From Diadophis punctatus similis (lineage: Eukaryota; Chordata; Lepidosauria; Squamata; Dipsadidae), in the NCBI GenBank assembly GCA_023053685.1, contig JALIGW010000003.1, positions 138,443,126 to 138,507,125 of the forward strand: a DNA stretch of 64,000 bases, read 5' to 3'. How positions within the stretch are numbered: position 1 is the first letter of the stretch; each line of letters begins with the position of its first letter. Shown here piece after piece: positions 20,530 to 32,851 of this stretch. The translations under genes were made by a program, and so were the position numbers. The notes under the pieces are model-generated. The model was not told where the DNA came from and made no database searches. It saw nothing but the letters and a program-made list of their open reading frames with translations.

Positions 20530-21840
20530 AATTAATGTGGATTTTGAAAATCTTTTTATTAGACGTGTCACATTGAGAATATGGAATAGATATAAACCCA
20601 GGCAATGCCTGAAACTGCGTCTTTGAATCTTAAGAAGCATTCCATAGAAGAGAAACAGCAGGCAAAGACAAATAGTTCATGTACCAGGAATTATCGGAAA
20701 ATAATTAAGGAGATTATAAAAATAAATTAAGAGAGCATCTAATGGCAGAAAGATATAATTGGGTCAATGGTTTTCCCATTTACAATTAACAGAATGATTC
20801 AAAATGGATGAAAAGACTTATGGTTTACAGCAAAGTTAGACAGAATTTGAAGTACAATTGTGTACCAAAGATGAATATGCAGTTGCTGAAATGTACAACT
20901 TTTTGTTGAAATGTGAGACAGAGGAAGAACAAATTACAGAATGTATCATAAAGTGGGCTAAGAATTTGAATTACAAGATTCAGATGACTCAATGGGAAAA
21001 TATGTGACTAAAGGGATTAAAATTTACTTTATGGTCTTAAAGATAATTTTTCTAAATGATGTATCATTGGTATATGGTGTCAGAGAAATTATCTAGAATA
21101 TATAAAGCCACTTCAAATATATGTTTAACATGTGAATAACATGAAGGAACATCTTAACATGCTTGGTGGACATGTTAAAATAGCTAAAACAATGTGGATT
21201 CAAATGCATACATTGATACAGAAGATTTTTTAAAAAATAACATTCAATTGAAGCCAGAACTTTTCCTTTCAGGATTGATGGATAAACGGGGGAGAAAAAA
21301 ACCTCATGGAAGATTATTTCAATGTACGATAAGTGCCATGAGCTTACTATCTGCACAAAGATGGAAAGATTTGGCATTACTCATCATCATGGCGGAATGG
21401 TTGGTGAAATGGTCACAACTTGCTGAAATGGACAAACTAACCTCTAATTAGAGAAAGGACAATATCTACAGTTATTGGTGACCAGAAACCCCCTATAGAC
21501 TTTTTTGCATAAAAATGAAGGGGGAAAAAAAGAACTTGTCATTTGTGGATTTGATGACTGGACCTGATAGATTATGGAAAGAAGTGTCGTGATGTAACTT
21601 TAGAGAGAAAGGTTCAAATATAATTTTATTTATAACTGATATGAAGAATATTGGATGCTACATCTTTATATCTTTCTCTTTTTTCCATTTTCTTCTGCAT
21701 TTGTTTTTAGCTTTTTCAATTTTCACTTTCACCTTTAGCTTCCACATCTCTTCCCTTTTCCTTTTGTCTATCGTGTTTTAGTTTGTATCAGTTCTCATTA
21801 TTGCTGTTAAAATTTGCAATAAAAATTACAATAAAAGGAA
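20530..21840 (+). pseudogene. L1 LINE ORF2 3' part and 3' UTR
   Basis: Broken plus-strand frames match the C-terminal region of reptilian L1 ORF2p. Around 20530-20600 a frame gives RRVTLRIWNRYKP. At 21194-21451 an open frame carries LKPELFLSGLMD, GRLFQCTISAMSLLSAQRWKDL and EWLVKWSQLAEMDKLTSN, the alpha-helical C-terminal segment. Stops and shifts break the rest. The 3' UTR is T-rich and ends AATAAAAATTACAATAAAAGG near 21840. RT and endonuclease domains are not present. Similar segments recur at 63002-63420 on the other strand. Confidence 0.78.
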
Positions 21841-22189
21841 AAGTGCGCAAGTGCTTAGCCAGGAATAGATACCGAGTTGCCTTCATTAAATCAGAGAAAG
21901 AGAGAGCACAACTGGACAATTATGGATTCTTGAGATGCAAATTAAATCTGATTTGTGAACCAACTCCCCTCCCCTTCCCCCCCCCCACCCCTCAACCTCA
22001 CCTTATTTTATTCTTGAGACGTTCAACATTTAAAACAAGACAAGGCAAGCAGTACCTTCCATATGTTTTGGGCTACACATCTCATAAAATCCAGAATATT
22101 TGGTGATGCTGACTGAATTATAGTAAAAAAAAGTCTGGAGAATGTCAAGTTGACTATTCTGAAAATATGCCTATTCAAAAAAAGACATT
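21841..22189. other. Unique intergenic stretch
   Basis: AT-rich with a C-rich run at 21967-21996. Nothing else recognised. Confidence 0.4.
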
Positions 22190-22209
22190 GAAAAGCTAGA
22201 ACATGTGCA

Positions 22210-22785
<576 letters not shown>

Positions 22786-22805
22786 GAAAAGCTAGAACAT
22801 GTGCA

Positions 22806-23537
22806 GCCTACGGCTTAATGTCTATATGTCCTATTATTATAAAGGGCTACAGAGAGCCGCATTCATTTCTGAGTTGGTACATACTCTTCTAGTAGGTAAG
22901 TAACAGCTTCATGACAACTGATATTGGCAGTGATTGCTTATTAAAATAAATGGATATCAACTATTGCCCTCCATCCATTTTATAGCTAACATTGCAGTTC
23001 ACAGTCAACACATTTGTAATATCGGTCAGTGGAAATATGAACTATAGAAACCTGAGGGACTATCAGTGGTAAATGGGGACCATCTTAAGTACAATTTACC
23101 AGACAAATCTATCGAAGCATGCATGACAATACTAAGAAATTATTAGTTAGCCATATTTTTTTTTGCATAAAACACATTCCCAAAGCTCCCCTTTTGTAAC
23201 TCATGCCTTGCAATAACTATGAACTAGAAAAAGCAGAATGAAATATAAGTTCTTAATTTTATGTTTATGGTCCACGTGATGTATGTACTGTATATACTGA
23301 GCTCTTTAGGATAGCACGAAGAAATCGCTCTTTATTTTTTTTTAAAGCAGAATATAATATATATTATAATAATTCCTATTTTAGTCTTCCCTGGAAAGGA
23401 ATATGTACCTGGAAAACAACCTAGAGAATATTAGAAGTCAGGATATAATTAAAAAACCAACAACCAGGAAGCTTCCTTATTAGATTATAGGAATTGGCTA
23501 TGGACATAATGTATCTTGACTTAATATTGATAAAATG
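22806..23537. other. Unique intergenic stretch
   Basis: No recognisable gene or repeat. Confidence 0.4.
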
Positions 23538-23545
23538 CCCTATGA

Positions 23546-23798
23546 CAGTGATGGCTAACATTTTCTGGACTGAGTGCCCAAAGCGTGTGCGCGCACCTGA
23601 CCCCCCAAAATGCAATGCGCCCCCCGCATGCATGCGTGGCCCCCTGCATGTGCCCCACCCCCCCGCACATGCATGCACACTCCCCAGCACATGCACAGCA
23701 GAGACCCGAAGACCAGCTGGCCGGCGGGAGGAGCATGCACATGCGTGGCAGAGCTGAACTGGGGTGACGACTTGCATACCATTGGTTTGCCATCATGG
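23546..23798 (-). mobile_element. hAT-A element (253 bp, shortest copy)
   Basis: Starts CAGTGATGGCTAAC, ends GGTTTGCCATCATGG (degenerate TIR), TSD CCCTATGA (23538-23545, 23799-23806). Reverse orientation to the copy at 31. Confidence 0.85.
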
Positions 23799-24009
23799 CC
23801 CTATGACATTCTGATCACCAAGCTAATTGATATAGGCTGGATGACATGGTTTTTTAGGTGAATTTCACAAAACCGGAGAGGATATCAGGAGATGTGCCTT
23901 ACAGCTCAGTTCTTTGCTAGATATCCTACAACGTTTTCATTGGTACTAGTAGTTTTAGTAATTACATTTGTAGAATTTCTATTATAGAAGACAGAAGCAA
24001 AATTGTACC

Positions 24010-24213
24010 TGTTAGATTGTGGGAATAACAACAGGAGACAGTCTTCAAAGTAACTCTTTACTTGGCAATTGCTCAAGACAACCAGCAACTTGCAGTCTGA
24101 CAGCTAGCCCTTTTATAGGGAGCTGTCAGACACAACAACCAATAGCGTTTGAGCATTCTCCCGCTCAAATGCTGGACCTGGATGAAACCATGTATAACTG
24201 TCAGTACATAACA
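24010..24213 (-). repeat. 3' LTR of Gypsy copy 1
   Basis: 204 bp, TG..CA ends (minus strand TGTTATGTACTG to AATCTAACA). The TATA box TATAAAAG is in the loop of an inverted repeat with arms GTCTGACAGCT and AGCTGTCAGAC plus a CCC/GGG step. It differs from the 5' LTR by about nine substitutions. Confidence 0.93.
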
Positions 24214-24232
24214 TCTCTCCCCTCCTGGATGG
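24214..24232 (-). other. Polypurine tract of Gypsy copy 1
   Basis: On the minus strand CAGGAGGGGAGAGA directly abuts the 3' LTR, the expected position of the plus-strand primer for reverse transcription. The last pol codons run into it. Confidence 0.8.
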
Positions 24233-24505
24233 AACAATCCATATGGCACACGTAGCCACGCATGTAGGAGGGGCATTTAGGAACCCTCCCTGACCTGCGC
24301 AGTTCAGTCGTGGGTGAGGCAGCAGTCTGAGTGGACAGGTCTGCTGCTGCTCCTGGGTCTGAGCTTGGAAGCTCCTGGAAGCTTTCAGGTGTGGCCTCTG
24401 CCGATAGTGGAACCGGTTCGTCGTTTGAACACCGCTGGACTCCTGGTGCCTCAGATACGTCTTCCAGCTCCCTCGGGATTGAGTCAGTTGTCCAGGTCTT
24501 TGTTA
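24233..24505 (-). pseudogene. C-terminal end of pol, Gypsy copy 1
   Basis: The frame ends with ELRRSGRVPKCPSYMRGYV, the basic tail that closes pol after integrase in this family; a corresponding RRSTRT end is in copy 3. It is joined to the end of the protease region by a deletion at about 24505, which removed RT, RNase H and integrase core. The frame closes at 24201 inside the LTR. Confidence 0.75.
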
Positions 24506-24905
24506 AAAACATCCTGGAACTCTTCAAACAGGTCATCAAATTCAGGGTTGGCAATGGAGTTGATACCGGTCACCCCCAGGCAGACGGCGTCGAACCAGTC
24601 CAAGCCTAGGAGGCTAGGAAGGCTACCACTGACCACGGTGAGCTGGAGAGGCCCCTTGAACTTGTGGAACTTCACCAGGAACTGGCCCTGGCCGATGACG
24701 AGAATGCGGTTCCCCTGATAGCCAGAGAGTTTGATGTTTTTTTTCCTGAGGCAGCTTGACTGGAGGCTCAGGAGGGTAAGCTTCAGGATCTGCCAGGCAA
24801 TGATTGAGACAGCTGAGCCAGTGTCGATTTCCATCTGGCATGGGGCGCCGTCAATGGAGACTGTGACCGTCAGCTTGTTTTTGCTGGGACAGCTGGCCCT
24901 AGCAA
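24484..24905 (-). pseudogene. Retropepsin (protease) of Gypsy copy 1
   Basis: Minus-strand frame with MEIDTGSAVSIIAW, the D-T/S-G aspartic-protease catalytic motif (about 24812-24834), and the later flap/ILG region as SLPSLLGLDWFDAV, which contains the hydrophobic LLGLDW typical of retrotransposon proteases. It would cleave the Gag-Pol precursor. The frame ends in a stop at 24484 at the deletion junction with the pol tail. Catalytic residues look intact but gag upstream is broken. Confidence 0.85.
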
Positions 24906-24969
24906 CTCGCGTCTGGTTAGTGTCAGGTTGTTGCTGAGTTGAGGCTTTTTGGTGCGGTTTCCAAGATTC

Positions 24970-25808
24970 CCACCAAAAAGGTTTTCACAGGTCGTTGCAT
25001 GCGGCATCATGCGCATGCACGGTTTTGGTGGGCAAAATGGCACGGCAACCTTTAGCTAAATGTCCTCACCACTTGCACCATTGGCAAATGGCATCCTGGA
25101 AATGGCATGAGCCCTCAGATGCTGCCCCCCGCAGCTGGCACAGTCAGCTCTAGTGTCCTTGTAGTTGGGCAGTCGCCTGCAGTCGGTGCAGCAGACGTCT
25201 TCATCGCTGCTAGCTGAATCTTTGAACGTGCCTTTGTGCACCGAGGTCTGCAGCTTGGCTTCAGCTCTGGAGGTGGCAAACTTGTGCAGCGACTCTGCAG
25301 CCTTTGTCGATGATTCTGCTGCCCTTGCTTCATCCAGAGCGGCAGCCAGAGTTAGGTTGGGTCTTGCCAGGAGCCGGCGCTGTAGACGGATGTCCTGCAT
25401 GCCACAGATTAGCTGGTCAAGCAGGGTGTCATTCAGGTCCCTGAATTCGCAGTACCCTGCAGCTTTGTGGAGGGCTGCAATGTATTGATTTATCGTCTCA
25501 CCCTCTTGCTGCAATCGCTGCCGGAATTCATAGCGCCGGACGACTTTAGAGGGAGTGGGAGCGTAGTGAGTTTTTAAGGTCGCCTGCAGAACCTGCCATG
25601 GTACGGTGTGTATCATGGTTGGGTCTGACAGTTACTCCACAGTGTCAAACACCTCGGGGCCACAATGACTTAGGAACAGAGCTCTTTTTCTATTATCTGT
25701 AAGACCCAACAGATCATTTGCATCCAGGAAGCATTCAAATCGCCTCATATACGAGTCCCACTTCTCTTTTTTCGGGTTGAATGGTGCTAGCGGGTGGAAG
25801 GCAGACAT
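24970..25808 (-). pseudogene. gag of Gypsy copy 1, interrupted
   Basis: The start codon is ATG at 25808-25806 (MSAFHPLAPFNP). The capsid-like region reads W-D-S-Y-M-R-R-F-E-C-F-L-D-A-N and KRALFLSHCG, then an in-frame TAA at codon 59 (25634-25632). After it the frame continues (25616-25056) with the retrotransposon Gag core LKTHYAPTPSKVVRRYEFRQR and GETINQYIAALHK. The first zinc knuckle begins CASCGGQHLRAHC, but a one-base shift falls inside it; the second, C-x2-C-x4-H-x4-C, is in another frame (about 25040-25090) and carries a TGA. Gag would form the virus-like particle. Frame losses make it dead. Confidence 0.85.
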
Positions 25809-25896
25809 TTCTGTTGAGGTGTCAGTGGTTCCTCTGGAAGACTGCCTGGCTGGTTGTGGTGCTCAAGTAGATTGTCTTCATTCTTCTGGTCCCAAG

Positions 25897-25908
25897 CCCT
25901 CGTCACCA
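25897..25908 (-). promoter_or_regulatory. Primer-binding site of Gypsy copy 1
   Basis: On the minus strand TGGTGACGAGGG lies one base inside the 5' LTR. It differs by one early base from the complement of the 3' end of serine tRNA with anticodon GCT (TGGCGACGAGG). The same site is at 35561-35572 and 46331-46350. Confidence 0.72.
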
Positions 25909-25909
25909 C

Positions 25910-26108
25910 TGTTAGATTGTGAGAATGACGACAGGAGATAGACTTCAAAGTAACTCTTTACTTGGCAACTGCTCAAGACAACCAGCAACTTGCAGTCTGA
26001 CAGCCCTTTTATAGGAGCTGTCAGACACAACAACCAATAGCGTTTGAGCATTCTCCCGCTCAAACGCTGGACCTGGGTGAAACCATATATAACTGTCAGT
26101 ACATAACA
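25910..26108 (-). repeat. 5' LTR of Gypsy copy 1
   Basis: 199 bp with TG..CA ends, TATAAAAG in the loop of the inverted repeat GTCTGACAGC / GCTGTCAGAC, and a second short palindrome around GTTTGAGCGGGAGAATGCTC AAAC further upstream (U3). Followed by TSD GTACC. Confidence 0.93.
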
Positions 26109-26189
26109 GTACCCACCTTCAGGACTGTATTAAGTTCCAGGCATCAAACATTCAAAAAAAAAAACCATTCAAAAACATTAGAGTGAAGC

Positions 26190-26560
26190 AACAATGACAG
26201 TTGGAGGATTTAAGAGAAGAGACTGAGGAAAGTAATATTCTTAGTCTTGAAAAAAGACTGGACTGGAGGGTGGATATGATAGCGCTTTTCAAATATCTTC
26301 TTCTATAAAAAGGTCAAGACCTCTTATCTATTGTTCTTGTGTGTAGGAAATAGAATAATGCTCTTAAGTTACAGGAAGAACAATTCCTGACAGAAGAATA
26401 GTGAAACGAATTATCTGGAGACATTGTGGTTCTCCTTCACTGGATGTATTTAAATAAAGGTTGGCCATCTGTCTTCTGAAAAGTTTTAAATTGGATTCCT
26501 GTAAGCAGATGATCAGGCTTGACTTGATGGGGTTTTCCAACTTTATTATTCTATGAACGT
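26190..26560 (+). mobile_element. CR1-type LINE 3' fragment
   Basis: The phrases AAAAGACTGGACTGGAGGGTG, GATATGATAGCGCTTTTCAAA and GACTTGATGGGGTTTTCCAAC with TATTATTCTATGA at the end are those of the CR1 C-terminal coding region and its short 3' end. It is heavily decayed and no frame is open. Confidence 0.65.
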
Positions 26561-27998
26561 AGAATAATAAAGTTTCTGCATAAATGCTTCTGCATAAATT
26601 CAATAATTGTGGGTATCTGATAAATTATTTGTTAAACACAATGGATCCCACATTCTTGAACTGCTTCGTAGGCAGAGAATATATGTGAATGATAGTATAT
26701 CAGCATTTCCTAACTTCTAAAAATAGATGAATGGACAATAATATGGCTGAATCCCCACTAAATCCACTTCATGTAACTGTTCAATATTGTATTTGTTGGA
26801 AGATGACTGGGAAATGTAGAACTATAATTTGTAGTCTGGATCACATAAAAACAAAGGAAGGGATGACAAATAAGCAAAACAATGCAATCCGTAACTATTC
26901 AGAAGTAAACTTCTCTGAGATTTACTCCATGGGAAATCCATATAAGATTGCTTCCTGAAAGTCAGGTGCAAACTTGGAAGTTCAATCATTTTTGTGTTGC
27001 GAGTTCTTCCATCCTTAACTTAAACAATACAATGGAAGAAGAACCTAAAAAGCTGTCCTACTTTATAAGTCTATTACATATAAAGGCAGAAGCTTGGCTT
27101 GTGTTTCTGGGACTGACAGTCTAACATCTTTAATGAATAACTCTTAAAATCTCCACTCATCAGTAACACATTGACAGATGGATGCCTTACATTTTGGGTC
27201 ATTTTCCCATTCTGTGTACTTAAAGGTCCATGTCAGTGTGGCAGGATTTAATTAGCGGTAGTGCCTCAACATCACCCAACTAATTACTAGTTTCCCCAAA
27301 GAAAGTAAAAGTGTGGAGAGTGTGTGGGGGGTGGGGGGGTGGGTTGGGGGGTGGAACAACAAAGAACGCTCCTCCCTTAGCAAATGAAACTTGCTAATAA
27401 TGTTCCCTGTAAACACAACTACTAGTTGGCTTCTTGGCAAAGGAATAATGGAGTTGATGAAAAAAAAAGACAGTGTTCATTTGTGAAAGTTTCTTCATAG
27501 ACACAGTTTTCATCATTATGTCTTCATCTTAATAGCCTTTATAGACCTAAATTGGTTAGGAAAACATTCTCATCTCCTGCAGTCCTCTGTAACAAGGGAC
27601 CATAGTAATCCAATTTACTGCTGCCTCAATTTTCAAACAAGGTTGTTACTATTAATGGGCTTTCATTATTAATAGGGCAGCATTTTTATGGACAGATCTA
27701 AGTACAAAACTGTTTCTCTTGATTCCATACTCTCCTGTATTCTCTCTCCCCCCCCCCACAAATATCCTTGTGAAAAAGAGGCCCAGATTTAGGGAGCAAT
27801 TAAAGTGAAGTAGAAGAGTTCTCTGTCTAGAAACAATGAGCTTTGCAATTTTTCCCCCCAGACAGCTGGGATTTTTCTTCCCCAGTGCTCTATTGCAAGA
27901 TTATTACTATGCTTTAGTCAAAACACCCAAAGTCTAACTGTGCTTAGCTTTTGCCTCTGCAAACTTTGGTGGCACATACCAATACTATAGTAGTACAT
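26561..27998. other. Unique intergenic stretch
   Basis: AT-rich, with a G-rich run at 27325-27352 and a C run near 27750. No exon or repeat recognised. Confidence 0.4.
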
Positions 27999-28044
27999 CC
28001 AGCTAATGGGGTTTAATGTTGTACGCCGCCCTGAGTCCTTAGGG

Positions 28045-28470
28045 CAGTGATGGCGAACCTTTTTGTCCTCGGGTGCCAAAATAGTGTGCGCGCACACTAT
28101 CACACACATGTGCATGCCCACACCCATAATTTAAAGCCCCCCACTCGCCCCACCCCCTGCACATGCGTGCATGACACCCCTCCACTCCCCCATTTCCCGA
28201 CTTCCAGTGGGCCCGGTAGGCCCGTTTTTTGCCCTCCCCAGGCTCCAGAGGCTTTCTTGGAGCTTGGATTGGGCGAAAATGCTCTCCCCTGTCACCCCGG
28301 AGGCCCTCCAGAGGCCAAAATCACCCTCCCAGAGCCTCCGGGCGAGTCAAAAATCAGCTGGCAGGCACACACATACGCGCTGGAGCTGAGCTAGGGTAAC
28401 GGCTCGCGTGCCGGCAGATATGGCTCTGCGTGCCACCTGTGGCACCCGTGCCATAGGTTAGCCATCACTG
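28045..28470 (-). mobile_element. hAT-A element nested in a LINE tail
   Basis: Starts CAGTGATGGCGAACC, ends GGTTAGCCATCACTG, TSD CCTTAGGG (28037-28044, 28471-28478), 426 bp. Closest in length and body to the copy at 2590, but reversed. Confidence 0.92.
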
Positions 28471-28502
28471 CCTTAGGGAGTAGGGCGGCATAGAAAAACT
28501 AC

Positions 28503-28619
<117 letters not shown>

Positions 28620-29216
28620 CTGAAGGTCTTCTGAAATAGTTAAATCAGAGTGTGAATTGCAGGGCATCGCAACTCACAGGGGGGCAGGAGACTGAAGTAC
28701 AGGACTGGCCAAGGCTCTTCTGCAATTAATATTTGCCAGGAGCCTGCATTTAGTTTTCTTTTGAAGGATTTTCTTTGCAGTGCCCTATGCCGGGAAAAAT
28801 ATTGAGATATATTGAGGGAAGGTGCTTTCAATGTGAAAATAATGTGAGCAGGAGCTCTGATCCTTTCAGTCAGGTATTGGTAGCTCCAGGTATTCCTCTC
28901 TTCAAATTGGAGCTTTGTGGGAGCTTTAAAGACCTCCCTTTCAAGCCATGGCCCAGGTATGTTGTTCCTTCTTATGCAAAGTGATTCAGTCATAAAGAAA
29001 TATCAACTTATACAAGGCCGAAAAATGTAAAAATATAACATCTCTTTTGACCTGTGCAGAAGAGAGAGCCATCGGGATTCAAGACTGGGATTGTCACAGT
29101 TTTTCATTTCTGAAATTAGTGCTGCTCAGGTCTTTGTTTCCATCCACTGCCTGTTCCCCACAGTTGTTACTCTTTCCTCAGTTCCAGAGTACTTTATCAC
29201 TTAGTGGCTTATTGTT
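28620..29216. other. Unique intergenic stretch
   Basis: No recognisable gene; the opposed open frames at 28640-28993 have no known domain. Confidence 0.4.
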
Positions 29217-29224
29217 AGATTATT

Positions 29225-30031
29225 TAAGGTGACCAACCGTCCTCCTTTAGGGAGGATAGTCCTTCTTTTGTAAGTTCTGTCCTCCCCCGAAAAGTGTCCT
29301 CCTATATGTCCTCCTTTTTGATATTTGAAGAATAATCTGTTGCACATTATGTGAGGTATTTGTATTTGACATGACGATTCATCAAGGCTCGGTACAGTGC
29401 GGTATAAGACGCGATTATGAGATGCATGCGCTCCGCACTGGAGACCTTGAGAGAGGGCACCGCGTGCAAGTGGCTTTGTTTACTTCTTATGTTATGTTGA
29501 TACTCTAGCTGCAGTTCTTGCCGTAAAATTCAATATGAAGGATATTTCTTGTTCAGATATTTCCAATATATAGCAATAGCACTTAGACTTATATATCGCT
29601 TCATAGTGCTTTACAGCCCTCTCTAAGCGGTTTACAGAGTTCAGCATATTGCCCCCAACAATCTGGGTCCTCATTTTACCGACCTCGGAAGGATGGGAAG
29701 GCTGAGTCAACCTTGAGCCTGGTGAGATTTGAACAGCTGAACTGCTGAACTAGCAATCAGCTGAAGGTTACAGTGCTGCTTTTAACCACTGTGCCACCTC
29801 GGCTATTGTTAGAAGATGATACATTGACAAAAAAACATTAATTCAATGGAAAAGTACTCATTTAGAAATAATTAACAGCATAATAACAATATAAAATGTT
29901 ACAAATATTTTTATTATGCATATATCATATTATAGTGTAATATTGTTGCAATGAATAAATGTTTCTTTTATTTACGATTTTTTTTCCAATTTATTTGTCC
30001 TGCTTTTCATTGTAAAAAAGTTGGTCACCTT
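29225..30031. mobile_element. TIR element (AAGGTGACCAAC ends), 807 bp, with nested SINE
   Basis: Left end TAAGGTGACCAACCGTCCTCC, right end AAAAGTTGGTCACCTT; the inverted ends are flanked by AGATTATT (29217-29224, 30032-30039). The 8-bp duplication suggests a hAT-type transposon. The left part has repeated GTCCTCC phrases and a CpG-rich segment at 29390-29465. A SINE is inserted at 29572-29804. I find no transposase motif. Confidence 0.68.
29572..29804 (-). repeat. tRNA-derived squamate SINE
   Basis: Minus-strand copy: AGCAATAGCACTTAGACTTAT tail at left, GTGCCACCTCGGCT head at right. The tail variant (AGTGCTATTGCT) differs from the AAATAAAT variant at 1204, so two subfamilies are present. Confidence 0.9.
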
Positions 30032-30039
30032 AGATTATT

Positions 30040-30528
30040 GCATTATTAAAGGAGCACCAATGGAAATTGACCTCAGATGCAATGAAATGCCAAGGTTCTG
30101 TTTCTACTTTCAGCTTTCTCTTCGGCACCCATAATCTATATCAGTGTTACCACAGATCCCAAAGACGTCATAATGTTCCACAAAGCACAGATAAATTGGC
30201 TTACTATTAGAGTTGCAGAAAAATTTTGTCTCCAACCATCTGCTGTTGAGAAAGTAACTTACTGTTTGCTGAGGCCGCCTTTTCAAGCAGCATCTGCTCC
30301 CTCTTCCTGGGTTTCCTAACAAAACATATGTAGGCTGGAATGACTGGCTGCCAGCTATTCCAGTTAGTTATTAGAGAACTGAGTAGAGCAAACTACACAA
30401 ATAGTTGTGTAGAGCAACTCTATACATAATAATTGTGCTGGGCATTACATTGTCCAGATATTTCGATGACACTGTCAGTCTTCTATAGCTGAGCCAATTC
30501 ACTTATTTCTCTAGCTCCAGAATTAACA
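30040..30528. other. Unique intergenic stretch
   Basis: No recognisable gene or repeat. Confidence 0.4.
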
Positions 30529-30536
30529 CTGTAAAG

Positions 30537-30672
30537 CAGTGTTTCCCAACCTTGGCAACTTGAAGATGTCTGGACTTCAACTCCCAGAATTCCCCAGCCA
30601 GCATTCGCTGGCTGGGGAATTCTGGGAGTTGAAGTCCAGACATCTTCGAGTTGCCAAGGTTGGGAAACACTG
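30537..30672. mobile_element. Palindromic hAT-like MITE (136 bp)
   Basis: Near-perfect inverted repeat beginning CAGTGTTTCCCAACCTTGG, TSD CTGTAAAG (30529-30536, 30673-30680). Same length as the copy at 5235. Confidence 0.95.
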
Positions 30673-30898
30673 CTGTAAAGACAGTTTTACAGAATTAATG
30701 CTAGAGCTGTGGGGTTGGTGGTTAAATTCACAGTCTTAGTAAAATGCTGAAGGGGAAGCACTGTGGGATCTTGTTTCACCCGGCTTATTAAAGAGGAGTA
30801 ACCTTTTTCTCCCCAGTTGCAAAGACACACAAGGATGATGGATAACAGAATGGTTTTATGGGTTCCAATTTTTGCACTGTCCCATTGGTCAGTTGATG

Positions 30899-31038
30899 CA
30901 GAGGTCTCCAACCTTGGCAACTTTATGAGGCGTGGACTTCAATTCCCAGAATTCCTCAGCCAGCATGGCTGGCTGAGGAATTCTGGGATTTGAAGTCCAC
31001 ACCTCATAAAATTGCCAAGGCAAGGCTGGAGACCTCTG
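30899..31038. mobile_element. Palindromic hAT-like MITE, variant ends
   Basis: Starts CAGAGGTCTCCAACCTTGG, ends GGCTGGAGACCTCTG, TSD AGTTGATG (30891-30898, 31039-31046). Arms meet at CCAGCATGGCTGG. Confidence 0.94.
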
Positions 31039-31210
31039 AGTTGATGGGTTCGGTTTCTAAGAAGTATTGAGAGCTACAAGGGCGACAATACTGAGAATGC
31101 TCACAAGGCCGAACAGAAATGCTTCCAATGAAGGCAAAGCATTGGTGAAAGCATTTCCAGTGTCATCAAATGACCTTTGGCGGTTAACGTCCTTCAGATG
31201 TGCTCAACTA

Positions 31211-31467
31211 CTTATTTACTTGTTTGTTTGTTTGTTTCTATCCCGCCTTTATTATTTTTATAAACAACCCAAGCTCGTGAACATATCCAACACACCTTCC
31301 TCCTTCTATTTGTCCCACAACAGTAACCATATGAGGTAGGTTGGGATGAGAGAATGTGACTGGGCCAAAGTCACCCAGTTGGCTTTCATGGCTAAGGCAG
31401 GACTTGAACTCATGGTCTCCTGCTTTTTAGACTGGTGCCTTAACCATTAGACCAAACCAGCTCTCAT
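31211..31467 (-). repeat. Second tRNA-derived SINE family
   Basis: On the minus strand the head is GAGCTGGTTTGGTCTAATGG with A box, then B box GAGTTCAAGTCCTGC, a GGGTGACTTTGGCCCAGTCAC body block and an end AAATAATAAAGGCGGGATAG followed by AAAC repeats. It is unlike the main SINE of the window in head and body. Confidence 0.8.
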
Positions 31468-31700
31468 ATATCTCACATATCTTACCATTCCAGCTCATAT
31501 GATTATTGGCTGTGCTGTGTGGGAGCTATAAACTCCAATACTTTGGAGACTCCCAGTTGAAAAGGCTCTTCCCCCACAATGAAATATCAATCACACACAT
31601 GCACATGGATTAAATTCTTCAGAAAGAACCAAAGATATTTCAGTCAGGTAAAACTCCAATGGAAAAGAAAGTCACAAAATTTTGCATCTTCTGAACTGAG

Positions 31701-32556
<856 letters not shown>

Positions 32557-32611
32557 ATCAATAGTATAGGCATCTGATAGTGATATGCTTTATATGTCAC
32601 TAGATTCCTTG

Positions 32612-32851
32612 TCATTCTTGCTGCAACAGGTCTAATGTGATTCTTCTTCCTAGCATTATTCCTGCGCTATGGTAGGATCTGCTTGTTGGCAAAGCCATCA
32701 CCCATTTGGGTCGATTCAGGACATCTTCAGGAGCGATGCACCCACATATTTCATGCCTTCCTTGATGCGATCCATCCACCTTTTCTTGGGTCTGCCACGG
32801 GGCCTCTGGAATTAACATGATTAGTCCGCTGGAATTTACCTCTGAAGTCAC
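32612..32851 (-). pseudogene. RTE-like LINE C-terminal fragment
   Basis: Minus-strand frames read RGRPKKRWMDRIKEGMK then, after a shift, PEDVLNRPKWVMA. The R-G-R-P-x-x-R-W motif followed by D-x-I-K-x-x-M and a later RxxW is the usual C-terminus of RTE-type LINE proteins. No RT core is present. Confidence 0.6.

Larger units (their letters stand above)
24010..26108 (-). mobile_element. Gypsy copy 1: Mag-type LTR retrotransposon, internally deleted
   Basis: A full LTR-to-LTR copy on the minus strand with the 5-bp TSD GTACC (24005-24009, 26109-26113). Order on the minus strand: 5' LTR (26108-25910), primer-binding site, gag, protease, then directly the last codons of pol, polypurine tract and 3' LTR. 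Reverse transcriptase, RNase H and nearly all of integrase are missing. By eye the two LTRs differ at about nine bases plus two small indels over 199 bp, so it is not recent. The double zinc knuckle and the tRNA-Ser-like primer site point to the Mag lineage of Ty3/Gypsy. Confidence 0.9.

Noticed and set aside
23421..23861. Several overlapping frames rich in H, A and C on both strands
   Set aside because: All fall in a GC-rich hAT-A element; frames overlap in every phase, as in non-coding GC-rich DNA.
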